Shown piece after piece: positions 50,997-60,854 of a stretch of DNA of 64,000 bases (position 1 is the stretch's first letter; every line of letters starts with the position of its first letter). Both the position numbers and the translations under genes were made by a program. The stretch is taken from positions 6,324,001-6,388,000 of the forward strand of contig NC_053202.1 of the NCBI RefSeq assembly GCF_905163445.1, written 5' to 3'. The DNA comes from Pararge aegeria (taxonomy: Eukaryota; Arthropoda; Insecta; Lepidoptera; Nymphalidae). The notes under the pieces were generated by a model. That model did no database searches and was not told the DNA's origin. It worked only from the letters and a program-made list of their open reading frames with translations.

Positions 50997-51973
50997 CTTA
51001 AATAAAGTAACGTACTTAGGACGGACGTCTTCCGGGAAGCACAACAGAAGATAGAATACAATGAACAAAGTGAAAACCCCTATCCATCCAGATAAGGCAG
51101 GGGCGATTGTGCTTTCTTAAAACATTTAAATTAATTCCACATATCTGAAGATGAAGATGTTAAATAACATGAGAAATTACATCACCGTTTTGGTAAAAAT
51201 AATACATCGACCTTGACTATTATTGGAAGTTGGTTGAAATTAGAAGAAGAAGAACCTAAAAAAGATTTCATTCAATAAATTCCGTGCCATAAAATATTTC
51301 CTGGCGTGCTTTCGCTATCTGTATCCACAGGGAATACTCTGAGATCCTGAATAATATAAAACCTAATTTGTTGAGAAGTCTCTTATAATACAATTTTCCG
51401 CCCAATTGAGCTTTTGACCTTTCCGCCTCAAAAAAAATATGTTCCAACTTCTAAGTGTACATTCTCACGCAAACCTTAATCGTTTCACAGAAATACGTAG
51501 AATGTGAAAACTTAGAGGTGGTGGGTTCATATTTTTGATGTGTCCTTTTTACTCTTATGAAATTTCTTTCGGATTTAGATATAAAGCTCGACTAGCCAAT
51601 GCCAATGCCAATGGACGCTGGACGCTGGGCAGACGTGTTGGTGATGACAGTATATGATAGTAATAGCGCGGAGGATGCTATTGAACGTTCTTTTTTTTTT
51701 TCTGCTATAATGTTATAACAAGTTGGAGTGTAAAGTATTCCTAAATATCTCCATCAGTGGCTCCAAGAAGCTGTTGTGTACACAGCGGCCACACCCCGGA
51801 AAACCGCGTTTTACTCGCGGGCTACACCTGATGGAGGTTACTACGTTCACAGACGTAGTTTGCGAGTAGATCCGACCGATCCTACGACGGTCTGATCATC
51901 GAGCATTCGAAGTATGCGAGCTTAAATTGGCCCAGCAATGTTTTATTCGCTCTGCGAAAGTCTTTCATACCTC
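50997..51973. other. Unassigned sequence
   Basis: No gene. 51770-51900 is locally GC-richer (agcggccacaccccggaaaa, ccgcgttttactcgcgggct) and could be an old repeat or short exon; no open frame or motif supports either. Confidence 0.3.
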
Positions 51974-51981
51974 CCGAGTGA

Positions 51982-52192
51982 CATTGGCGTGCATAGAGGG
52001 TATGCACAGGGTATGCAGATGATATACAATAAAGAAATTCACCAGTGCGAGTTATAAATACTTTAGGGTAGGCTTTTTATAACTCTTACAAAGCCTATCC
52101 TTAACTTTTTTTTATAACACTTACTGGAGATTTTTTTCATTTTATATCATCTGCATACCCTGTGGATACCCTCTATGCACGCCACTGAGTGA
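51982..52192. mobile_element. hAT-type MITE, intact simple copy
   Basis: Left cattggcgtgcatagagggt and right ggataccctctatgcacgcc, actg are inverted. Inside, gggtatgcagatgatataca is mirrored by tatatcatctgcataccctg, and a second palindrome joins ggtaggctttttataactct with its partner. The flanks read cgagtgaca (51975-51983) and gagtgacatg after 52191, consistent with a 7-8 bp duplication, although its exact edge is ambiguous by one or two bases. At about 210 bp it is the simplest form of the family. Confidence 0.8.
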
Positions 52193-53225
52193 CATGATGA
52201 GGACTTGAGTGATTCCTATTCCTAAAAATAGGACCAGCGATCTTTCTGATAAGTCCAATTATAGGCCTATCGTGCTTGCTACCATTATAGCTAAAATATT
52301 GGACTGTTTTATAGAAAATTGAGTGAAACACTATTTTTTTTTTGCGACTAGTTTTAACTATATAATAATTATTAGGCTGCTAGTAAGTAAGTCAATTATT
52401 TTAGGCGTTTAGATATTAAGAATTTGACCTTTCCATTTCAGCTTCTTGATAGGTATATACACACTTAACTCTCTACCTATCCTGAGTAATGGAACTCTAA
52501 TGGCGAACAAATCTTGCTAGGCATTGGATGGTTTAATAAATATTGCCGACGATTTTGTCACCTCAATGAATAGGTTTAACAAAACGCACGTCGTGTTATC
52601 GTGTAAAGTATACCTACTTAGGCTTAGATATTTATTGAGTAACGTAAGGCAAAAACAACAGCGTGAATCTGTTATCACAGTATGGCACAGTACAGTAGTA
52701 GTAGCACAGAAGACGCTACTGCCCCCCTCCCTTCCTTTCCATAATATTCGATATTTCCTTAGTCGCCTCGTACAACATCCGCGCAAGTTCAGGGCTGTTG
52801 ATTACAAAAAAATATACATACCTTTGAAGAAAAAAAAAATCTGCCAAGTTATAGTTCCTCTATACGTTTCTTTATATAAAAACGTCACCGACTGACCGTA
52901 TTAATATTCAAAAAGAAAATTAAAAAGATAAAAGTAACTTTTCCATTAACATTTTTTTTCATTATTATTACTAATTAGTTGCTTTAATAAAATTAAACAT
53001 AAATTAAACATTAAAGAGTAACCTGTAGCGAGAGTCTACGTGCGTGAATCTCTCATCACATTTATTACACTATTACAACGATTGTTTGGATTTTAAGGGT
53101 CTTAGGATGATATTTAATACTAACCCTATAACATTTTTCATGAATCAATCAACAATCGACTTACCAGAAACGGACATAAATTAGTGATATCTGCATATCG
53201 TCTGCGAAAGGTACAGAACTCCTTT
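52193..53225. other. No recognisable features
   Basis: A 123-residue frame at 52524-52895 and an overlapping 89-residue frame on the other strand show no domain, and composition gives no reason to call either coding. Confidence 0.35.
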
Positions 53226-53267
53226 GTGGGGTTGAGTATACGCTATTAGAACATGATTCCTAAGGTA

Positions 53268-53590
53268 ATTCTTGACATATCAATACATACGTTTAAAAAA
53301 TATGTAAAAACACATCTAATACAGCGAGGTTACTATAAATTTGATGAATTCCTTAATGACAAGGTAGATTGGAAGCAGCCAGCCTCGCTCTCATCTCCCG
53401 CAAGATAGAAAAATGATTGTAAATGTTGATGTTGGAAAAGAGTGACTACTGAGTTTCTTGCCGGCTCTTCTCGGTAGAATCTGCTTTCCGACCTGGTGGT
53501 AGAGTCACTACAAACATACATACTTGACGTTTCAAAAGTGCTTATAAAGTAGGCCTTCTTGAAATAAATGAATTAAATTTTGATTTTTTT
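53268..53590 (+). pseudogene. Jockey-like LINE: last residues of RT and full 3' UTR
   Basis: From 53271 the frame reads LDISIHTFKKYVKTHLIQRG, YYKFDEFLNDKVDWKQPA and stops at 53406. FKKxVKxxLxxxxYYxxxxFLNDKxxW is the conserved end of Jockey-like RTs in Lepidoptera. The 3' UTR has ttggaaaagagtgactactg, agtttcttgccggctcttct, gtagagtcactacaaacata, cttgacgtttcaaaagtgct and cttgaaataaatgaatt, with an AATTTTGATTT tail. About 46 codons are intact. Confidence 0.82.
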
Positions 53591-53639
53591 TTAAATTTTG
53601 AATTGGGTTTCCAAATGCGATGCGATTCCAGGGATAAAA

Positions 53640-53940
53640 CCCATTACTATTAACCCATTAGTAGCCCACTACAGGGCACGGGTCTCCTCTAAGAATGACA
53701 AGCTTTAAGGCCGTATTCCAGAACACTGACTTCACTGAATTTGTACACTTCACATAACCTTAGGACCATTATAGAAAACTCTTAATGCATGCATGTTTAA
53801 TCACAATGTCGTCCTTCACCGTCAAATCCAAGTCTTATTTAATTGCTTAAAACGCGCATTACTCCGAAAAGTTAGAGGATCGTCCGGGATCGAATTCGGT
53901 CCCCTGAAATAAAAGCCCTAACTAGGCTATCAATTTTCAG
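53640..53940 (-). repeat. SINE family B, nearly full but diverged
   Basis: gtagcccactacagggcacg, ggtctcctctaagaatgaca, gtcgtccttcaccgtcaaat, gcttaaaacgcgcattactc, cgggatcgaattcggtcccc (B box region) and actaggctatcaatttt. Many substitutions. Confidence 0.8.
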
Positions 53941-54319
53941 AGATTAGCACGTTAAAACAACAAAACAACTTCTCATTTTCGCTTATCATTAGAATATAAT
54001 AGATAGGTATCATCTTACAAACCAATCTTACCTTATCATTCGCTGATCTCACCCGTTAAATATTGCTATATCATACTTATGCCCCGAACATGAATTGAAA
54101 GATAAACAGAGCACCACCCGAGATGAAATTCCCATCGGACCGCAATTCTAAGAATGAGGTTAGTTATATTAACCCTCAAACTTTTATATCCTCCAACTTG
54201 TTTTTCCTTTTCTGTCTAGTAGATTCGATTGGCAATAACACCGTGGTAGTTTTATTAAAGAACTATTGAACAGTTTTTGTAATACTTATTAACGGTATCG
54301 GTATAGTATAAGATATCCT
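53941..54319. other. Unassigned sequence
   Basis: No gene recognised. Confidence 0.3.
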
Positions 54320-54535
54320 GGGGTGAGTTCGAATCCCAGGACATCTAACTTTTCTAAGTTATGTGCGTTTTTTATCAATTAAAATATCACTTGCTTCAAC
54401 GGTGAAGGAAAACATCGTGAGGAATCCTACACGTATGAGAGTTATCCATAATATTCTCAAATGCTTGTGTACTCTACCAATCCGTACTTGGCCAGCGTGG
54501 GGGTCCACGGCCTTAACCCTTCTCATTCAGCAGGG
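54320..54535 (+). repeat. SINE family B
   Basis: gggtgagttcgaatcccagg (B box), ttttctaagttatgtgcgtt, caacggtgaaggaaaacatc, gtgaggaatcctacacgtat and caatccgtacttggccagcg. Its 3' end passes into repeat family I. Confidence 0.85.
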
Positions 54536-54775
54536 CTAGTACAGGTGGGAGATAAAAATTATGCCCTGACAAGAGATATAATTAACGTGCCCATCACTGG
54601 AACATGGAATAGGAGAAGTTTATCGACGTTTTTTAATATAAGTTTATTATTTGGATATTATTTCCACTTATGCGGCAGTGCTCTGATAGTTGATAAAGCT
54701 GTGGGAGAAGATAAATTTATATCCTTTCTCCGGAATTAATAATTGTCTCCTGCCCATGCTAGCCTTGCTTAGAGT
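54536..54775 (+). repeat. Repeat family I, uninterrupted copy
   Basis: gccctgacaagagatataat, taacgtgcccatcactgga, gagaagtttatcgacgtttt, ttggatattatttccactta, tgataaagctgtgggagaag, gtctcctgcccatgctagcc. It matches 12473-12617 and 12899-13008 without the SINE in between. Confidence 0.85.
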
Positions 54776-54889
54776 AGACCCGTGCCACATAGTTGGCCGA
54801 TAGTGGGTTGAAAATGATACTTATTGTGAGACCTGATTTAGCAAAGGTGTCAAACGATTACAAGAATATTAGTTAATGCATTGAATTTA

Positions 54890-55155
54890 CGACACGGCGC
54901 GACTAACCACAAGGCTTGGAAGCAGGCCACTCCGCTCTCATCTCTCACAAAACAGCAAAATTCTAAAGATTGTTAAACTTTAAAATGATGTTGGAAAAGA
55001 GCAATCTGCTGAGTTTCTTGCCGGCTCTTCTCAGTGGAATCTGCCTTCCGCACCAGTGGTAGAGTCACTACAAACAGACTGTCTTGACGTTTCAAAAGTG
55101 CTTATTAATTTGGCCTACTTGAAATAAATGAATTTTGAATTTGAATTTGAATTTG
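54890..55155 (+). repeat. Jockey-like LINE 3' UTR with GAATTT tail
   Basis: gcttggaagcaggccactcc, gctctcatctctcacaaaac, ttggaaaagagcaatctgct, gagtttcttgccggctcttc, gtagagtcactacaaacaga, cttgacgtttcaaaagtgct, cttgaaataaatgaattttg, then (AATTTG)n. Coding part lost. Same family as 53268-53590. Confidence 0.85.
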
Positions 55156-55455
55156 ACATCTCTGGCCGTAGTGGTAAGCGCTATAGTTTTATGAGTATTA
55201 TGTCCAGGGTTCTATCCCAGAGGGGGTATTTCAAAAAATTTATAATTTATAAATTTCATCGTTGTCAACAGAGGCGTGCCGCTAAGAAATTCATTGTTCA
55301 ATATATGAAGCGTAGAAACTGGATGGGTATGGTTTTATGTTACTGCGATACCCACCCCTATACAGGTTAGCCCGCTACTATTTGGGACTGCATCATCGCT
55401 GAACACCAAGTTAGATGGCAGTAAAGGCTAACTTGTGGTGAATTAAAAAAATATA
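55156..55455 (+). repeat. SINE family C, diverged, in a LINE tail
   Basis: Head tctggccgtagtggtaagcg and gggttctatcccag (B box), then caacagaggcgtgccgctaa, ggttagcccgctactatttg, ggactgcatcatcgctgaac and gcagtaaaggctaacttgtg. It begins exactly where the GAATTT tail ends. Confidence 0.75.
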
Positions 55456-55574
55456 TCTTTGTCCGTTAAAAATTTCAAGGGATATTAACGAGTTAATGCG
55501 GGATATCTATACTTTGAGGGAGGGCATCATTCGTTCAATTTTCCTCGGGCTTCTAAACGTACGCCTTACGGCAG

Positions 55575-55608
<34 letters not shown>

Positions 55609-55800
55609 CAGGCGTATCTTATATATATATAAATATATACAGTTACACTAACTACTGTAAACTTATTAAAAACTCCTTTCCTGATTATGACTTCGTAGTG
55701 TTTCGCAAACACTTACGTACACATATACACACACACACACACCGTCACCCACTCACATGCATACACTTGCATGCATGATTGAGTTTGTAAAAATAATAAT
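55456..55800. repeat. TA and CA microsatellites with flanks
   Basis: (TA)n at 55576-55603 and again 55620-55640, (AC)n around 55722-55743, AAT triplets at 55790-55803. No gene. Confidence 0.85.
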
Positions 55801-55803
55801 AAT

Positions 55804-56150
55804 AAGCGGTAAAAAATAAATATTAATACAATGATAAACAAAAATAAAAAATTGAATGCCAATCATATCATCCAATCAAAAAGTCAGGTCGTATGAGATG
55901 GAAGGACTATGAGTGTAGGTACGGCAATTATTTCATGCAATCATAAAGTCAGATTACAAGGGTAGGGGTTGGGTTACGTTGCTGAAATAGGTGGCATTTA
56001 CCTCGTCTTACATAAGTTCGGGTATTTGGGCAATCATAACCGCAGATGTCGGCTGACTTAGACAAATAGGGGCTTAGTACTGAGACCATAATTTGAATTA
56101 ATTGAGGACATTTATTCATATTTGCTTTTATAATAACTTTGCTTAAACAT
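55804..56150. other. Unassigned sequence
   Basis: No gene recognised. Confidence 0.3.
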
Positions 56151-56398
56151 GTAAATAAATAAATAAATAAATAAATATACTACGACAATACACACATCGC
56201 CATCTAGCCCCAAAGTAAGCGTAGCTTGTGTTATGGGTACTGAGATAGCTGATGAATATTTTATGAATATAATACACATAAATTCAGATAAACACCCAGA
56301 CACTGAAAAACTTTTATGTTCATCACACAAACATTTTTCCAGTTGTGGGAATCGAACCCACGGCCTTGGACTCAGAAAGCAGGGTCGCTGCCTACTGC
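56151..56398 (-). repeat. SINE family A, A-box end missing
   Basis: (AAAT)n tail, cgacaatacacacatcgcca, cttgtgttatgggtactgag, aaacacccagacactgaaaa, gtgggaatcgaacccacggc and gcagggtcgctgcctactgc, where it ends before gccaatcggccgtc. A second family A copy follows within about 25 bp in the same orientation. Confidence 0.94.
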
Positions 56399-56534
56399 AA
56401 AAGTATTAAGCATTATGCAATTAAATAAATAAATAAATATACTATGACAATACACACATCGCCATCTAGCCCCAAAGTAAGCGTAGATTGTGTTATGGGC
56501 ACTAAGATGACTGATGAATATTTTTATGAATTAC

Positions 56535-56912
56535 TAGCGTATCCAGCCCGCTTCGCCGGGCTAGATTCTGCTTTATTTTATTTAAACAATAAACTTACAT
56601 CATTAAATTATTAATTTAAGTCTCATAATATATTTGATAATTTCTTCTCTCCGTATTCATTCTTTTCTCGAACGGGTGAAGATCATTATCTACTCCCATG
56701 TACACCCAACAATAGAATATCATCATAGTAAATAAAAGCTGTATTTGACATTTTGAAAGTTCAAAAATAGGAGTGCTCCGATCGTCACCAAACTTTACAG
56801 GATTACTCGCCAGGTCAATTCGGAGATTCCCTGATAGTTTCATTGAAATCGGTCCAGCCGTTTCGGAGCCTCTACGGAACATACCCACACACTTTCTCTT
56901 TTATATATGTAG
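56535..56912 (-). repeat. LINE tail inserted in the SINE
   Basis: Reads tactagcgtatccagcccgc, ttcgccgggctagattctgc on the left, ggtccagccgtttcggagcc near 56850, and ttttatatatgtagat at the right. The terms and order are those of RTE-like or related LINE 3' regions common in insects. A 90-residue minus-strand frame is part of it. I see no clear target duplication, the edge being obscured by the later 49-bp duplication. Confidence 0.65.
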
Positions 56913-56995
56913 ATATACATAAATACTTAGAAAATACACATAAACACTTTTATATATGTAGATATACATAAATACTTAGAAAATACACATAAACA
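56898..56995. repeat. 49-bp tandem duplication across an insertion junction
   Basis: 56898-56946 and 56947-56995 are near-identical: cttttatatatgtagatata, cataaatacttagaaaatac, acataaaca. Each unit holds the last bases of the inserted LINE tail plus SINE sequence, so the duplication happened after the insertion. Confidence 0.93.
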
Positions 56996-57112
56996 CCCAG
57001 GCACTGAAAACATTCATGCTCATCACACAAATATTTTCCAGTAGTGGGAATGGAACCCACGGCCTTGGGCTCAGAAAGCAGGGTCCCTGCAAACTGGGCC
57101 AATCGGCCGTGA

Positions 57113-57535
57113 AATAGATTTAAAAATTAGATTAGATTTAAAAATTGAAATAGATTTTAAAAGTTGCGTGATTTTGTATATAAGCTACACGATTGTAAAT
57201 CGAGTTCGAAGCTCGATTTTGGAAATAGCGCGCAGGAATGTAGGTCACATATAGGGCGATTAAAAGTTTTATCACCATTTGATTAAGCGTCATGAGAAAC
57301 TGTGCTAAGAAAGTTTCTACTCTATTTACCTATTATGCACGTGTAGAGTACATATAGTTTTTTTACAATGATCAATGACTTTCTTACATTTTCTTTGTCA
57401 AATAAATTATCTATAACGTTACAATAAAAATTATAACTAAACTAATTACCTTTTGTAAAGGTCATGCCCGCATGGAATGGTGCCAAGAGTGACGGCATCT
57501 CCGCGCTGAACCGCCGTTTTCCTACATTAAAATAG
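57113..57535. other. Unassigned sequence
   Basis: Small direct repeat (attagatttaaaaat) at 57120-57145. No gene. Confidence 0.35.
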
Positions 57536-57640
57536 TTTAATTATGAGTGTATTAGAGTGATGGAACTCACTACAAACAGACATGACGTTACTAAAGATAG
57601 AGTAAGTTTACTTGAAATAAATGAATTTGATAGACTGTTT
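57536..57640 (+). repeat. Jockey-like LINE 3' tail fragment
   Basis: gagtgatggaactcactaca, aacagacatgacgttacta and cttgaaataaatgaatttga, the last 100 bp of the Jockey-like family at 53268. Confidence 0.65.
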
Positions 57641-58640
57641 TTTATTACTACCATTGCTTAAAGCAGTATTATTTTAAAATGAAATGACCTCATGACACGC
57701 CTTAACGTTTCTAAAATATATAAATTAAAAATATACAAAACCTCCGACATTTTCACCTTTAAAAAAAAATAAAACAATATCAAAATTCATTGATTCAGGA
57801 GCTGCGCTGCAAAAAACATAAAGACTCATACGCACACACACACACATACACTTGCGCGCGCGCGCGTTCCTTAAATATACACTGTGATGATCTAAAACAA
57901 TCAAAATTTTTAAATAACTACTGTTCTGTTACTATCTCTGCTACTCTTTTACCGACTGTTTGTTGTTAACGATGGTAGAGCACCTAGACCTTATTCAACC
58001 GTCCCCTTAGGTGATTCAAATTGTAGAATGTTTGCAATGAATAACGGTTAAGCGAATTTTATCTTGTTTCCTTTCCTAATAAAAAGTTTACGATACAAGG
58101 TTTCCTTGTACTCGAATTTCTCTAGCGTGAAATCTCGACAAAACAAGAACAACGCTTGTTAGTTTCGACAAGAAATTCTGTTAAGTTAGAAACTTTGTAA
58201 TACAAGAAATAAAGTATAGGAAAACGAAAACATTTTAACAGCTACTTGTCACGTTTTTTTGTGATTGCCTTATGAAACTAGCTGGGAAAGAGTGTCAAAA
58301 AAACAAAGCTTTTGAAACTTTATGCCCTTGCAACTATAATACCTTTTAGTACTTTCCAAAAAAAATTTGAGATTGGGATCTCCATCAAGATATTCTCGGT
58401 ACTAGCGCTGATATAGAAGAATTGCGTATCCGTGCTTCCGATAGCACGTTAAGCCCGATAATTATCACTACTTTTATAATCCCACATTGAAGCAGGGGGG
58501 GTGCTTATGCTCAAAAACCCTCCCTCTTACTAGAGAGTCGGCCCACCATTGTAACAGGCTCAGGGTGTGTGTCTGTGAGGATTGGTCGTGTTCCAAGGTC
58601 AGAATTCCTTTTTCATATAAAAGAAAAGGCCAATGACTTT
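57641..58640. other. Unassigned sequence with AC/GC microsatellites
   Basis: (CA)n and (CG)n stretches at 57833-57866. Otherwise about 1 kb with no gene or repeat recognised. Confidence 0.4.
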
Positions 58641-58649
58641 CGACGACGT

Positions 58650-58935
58650 CCCTGGCGCAACGGTGAGCACTGTGTTTCGATTCCGAGCAGCAGTTTGAAA
58701 ATTTATTATTTCCTTTGAAATTTTCTTTGGTCTAGTTTGGTTGGAGGCTTTGGCCGTGGCTAGTTACCACCCCACCGACAAAGACGTGCAGCTTCCGGTG
58801 CGATGTCGTTTGGAAACCGACTAGGGGTATGACAACCATACTCCGTAACAGTTTAGCCCTCTACCATCTTAGGCTGCATCGTCACTTACCAGATGAGATA
58901 GCAGTCAAGAGCTATCCCGTAGTATAAAAAAATGT
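58650..58935 (+). repeat. SINE family C, nearly complete
   Basis: Head gtccctggcgcaacggtgag, cactgtg, B-box area tttcgattccgagc, then ggttggaggctttggccgtg, gctagttaccaccccaccga, caaagacgtgcagc, accgactaggggtatgac, aggctgcatcgtcacttacc, agatgagatagcagtcaaga and an A-run. It is the best family C copy for a consensus. Confidence 0.88.
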
Positions 58936-59185
58936 GGAAGCCGTCACGGGACGCCTGGCAGATGTGAAACATCGAAATTGTTTTCTATAAGTTATATGAA
59001 CAGGTTAAGACCGGAGTCAGATGCATAATGAAACGATAAAGCATTACAAATTTTTTCCACAAATAAAATAAAAAACAACCGAATGGATAACCTCTCCTTC
59101 TTGTAAGTTGGTTAATAATGACTGTTTTATTACAAAATTAATATTCATTTTTATTGTTACATAACAAATACTAAAATTCAATCAT
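58936..59185. other. Unassigned sequence
   Basis: No gene recognised. Confidence 0.3.
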
Positions 59186-59575
59186 TTAGCGTGGCGAAGC
59201 GTCGCCACGGCCTGTATCGCCACGCCAACAATCAGGTTTACCTTCCGGCTATCGATGTTTAACATCAAACAATACATTTATATTGTTTAGAATTTATTTT
59301 AAATTGTCAAAACACAACTACGTACTTTAACATATATTTCATCATATAGCGTGGCGATGCGTTGCCACGACCTGTATACCAACACTCAGGTTTACCCTCG
59401 CCTATATATGTTTCCTTTAAAAAAAATATTTCTGTGGGACCTTCATAGACTTAAAAGATACAAATAACACTTTCACCGCTATTCTCACCAAGATGAACAT
59501 GTCCAAAATCAAGCATACATTGTGGCATCCCTAGCGAAAAGCTGTCACCACCTGTGCCTATATTGATCTGTGTAA
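59186..59575. repeat. Hairpin-bearing tandem repeat, three degenerate units
   Basis: gtggcgaagcgtcgccac (59191-59208) and gtggcgatgcgttgccac (59351-59368) start two units, each continuing cctgtat..cca.c, aatcaggtttacc or actcaggtttaccc. A third weak unit near 59521 has tgtggcatccctagcgaaaa and gctgtcaccacctgtgcc. Spacings are about 160-170 bp. The hairpin is perfect in unit 1 and has one G-T in unit 2. Confidence 0.75.
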
Positions 59576-59672
59576 TTACTTCGCGTTTGACTGTTAACGA
59601 CTTTAAGTGATGGGGAACCAAGCTTTAATACAAATAGTTGTCGATTCTTGGTATAGACCGTTCATCTCACGT

Positions 59673-59967
59673 AGTGGTGATAGCCTAATGAGCAAGGCTT
59701 CATAGCCTGCCCAGTAGCTAGAACCGAGTAGTTGCGGTAGAACCAAGTTTGATGCCCTAACTTTTAGGGGTTATGAGCGTTTTTTTTTTAAATCAATTAA
59801 ATCAGTTGCTTTAACGGTGAAGGAAAACATCGTTGAGAGACCTGGGAATGCATGGGAGTTTTTAACGGCGTGTGGAGTCTACCAATCAACCTTGGCCAGC
59901 GCAGCGTGGTGAACTACAGCCTTAACCCTTCCTATTCTGAGAGAAGGCCCGTGTAGGCTGATGATGA
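59673..59967 (+). repeat. SINE family B, complete but diverged
   Basis: gtagtggtgatagcctaatg, agcaaggcttc (A-box region), ggtgaaggaaaacatcgttg, gcgtgtggagtctaccaatc, aaccttggccagcgcagcgt, ggtgaactacagccttaacc and aggctgatgatgaa tail. The head is expanded by about 30 bp. The next SINE begins at the tail's last bases. Confidence 0.85.
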
Positions 59968-60228
59968 ACGACAATACACACATCGCCATCGGGCCCCAAA
60001 GTAAGCGTAGCTTGTGTTATGGGTACCAAGATAGCTGATGAATTATTTTTATTAATATAATACACATAAATACTTATAATATACAGACACACACAGAGAC
60101 ACCCCGACACTGACACCGACACAAAAACATTCATGTTCGTCACACAAACATTTCCCAGTTGTGGGAATCGAACCCACGACCTTGGACTCAGAAAGCAGGG
60201 TCGCTGCCAACTGCGCCAGTCGGCCGTC
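59968..60228 (-). repeat. SINE family A inserted at the tail of SINE B
   Basis: cgacaatacacacatcgcca, cgggccccaaagtaagcgta, an expanded agacaccccgacactgacac stretch, gtgggaatcgaacccacgac and gcgccagtcggccgtc. It has no (AAAT)n tail: its 3' end abuts the TGATGATGAA tail of the plus-strand family B copy. tgaagtcggccgaagaag follows at the head side. Confidence 0.94.
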
Positions 60229-60730
60229 TGAAGTCGGCCGAAGAAGGTCGGTATGTTGATGATTCGTCTTGCTAAAACCGTTTAGACTTGGTAAGAGAAG
60301 GGCAATGTAGTGTGACTGTGTGAAATTAATAATATAGCAATATCTTTACATCGAATTTTAAAATTCACCTTGAGGAGATTGGTGACACTTTGAAACTGAC
60401 GTCATTAGCGGTAACGTTGTTATGCACCCTCGCTCACTCTCTCCGTCCTCACAGTCACCCCATTCTACCCTATCACCCCTCATCTGACGCACTTTAATCA
60501 TCGGGGGTCACTGTTCCTTGAGCTAAATCCCATCTCCACTGCCTGTTCGTCAATGGGCTGGCAACAAACGCTGGTCAACAACTGGCTTGGAATTAGCATT
60601 TTTCCTTTTTTTCAAGCATTAGTCCTTTTTTTCAAGGACTTTTCCTCTGTCGTGTGGTGACGGCAGTTTGAAATACAGTTGTCACCACCCCTCTTCCTGA
60701 AAGGTGTCCCGTGTCGTGAGAGGCGAATAC
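60229..60730. other. Unassigned GC-moderate sequence
   Basis: No gene. 60420-60600 is richer in C (ctcactctctccgtcctcac) and carries no long frame. There is a local ccttttttcaag duplication at 60604-60640. Confidence 0.3.
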
Positions 60731-60854
60731 AGACACTAGAAACACATTAATGTTCATCTTACAAACATTTTCAAGCTGTGGGAATTGAACCTAAAGCCCT
60801 AGAGATACTTAGAAAGCAGGCTAGCTGCACAGTGCGCCAATCGGCTGTCAAATA
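60731..60854 (-). repeat. SINE family A, tRNA-like head only
   Basis: acactagaaacacattaatg, ttcatcttacaaacattttc, gtgggaattgaacctaaagc and gcgccaatcggctgtca. The whole body is missing on the 3' side, unusual because LINE-driven copies normally lose the 5' end. Confidence 0.85.

Larger units (their letters stand above)
56422..57112 (-). repeat. SINE family A split by a LINE tail
   Basis: Left part 56422-56534 ((AAAT)n, cacacatcgccatctagccc, gatgactgatgaatattttt atgaat) and right part about 56913-57112 (atacataaatacttagaaaa, taaacacccaggcactgaaa, gtgggaatggaacccacggc, aatcggccgt). The SINE is complete if the intervening 380 bp are removed. A 49-bp duplication spans the right junction. Confidence 0.93.

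Noticed and set aside
51770..51900. GC-richer block as an exon
   Set aside because: No open frame of useful length, no splice signals that stand out; left unassigned.
52524..52895. 123-residue plus-strand frame
   Set aside because: No recognisable domain, an equally long frame on the other strand, no promoter or splice context; consistent with chance.
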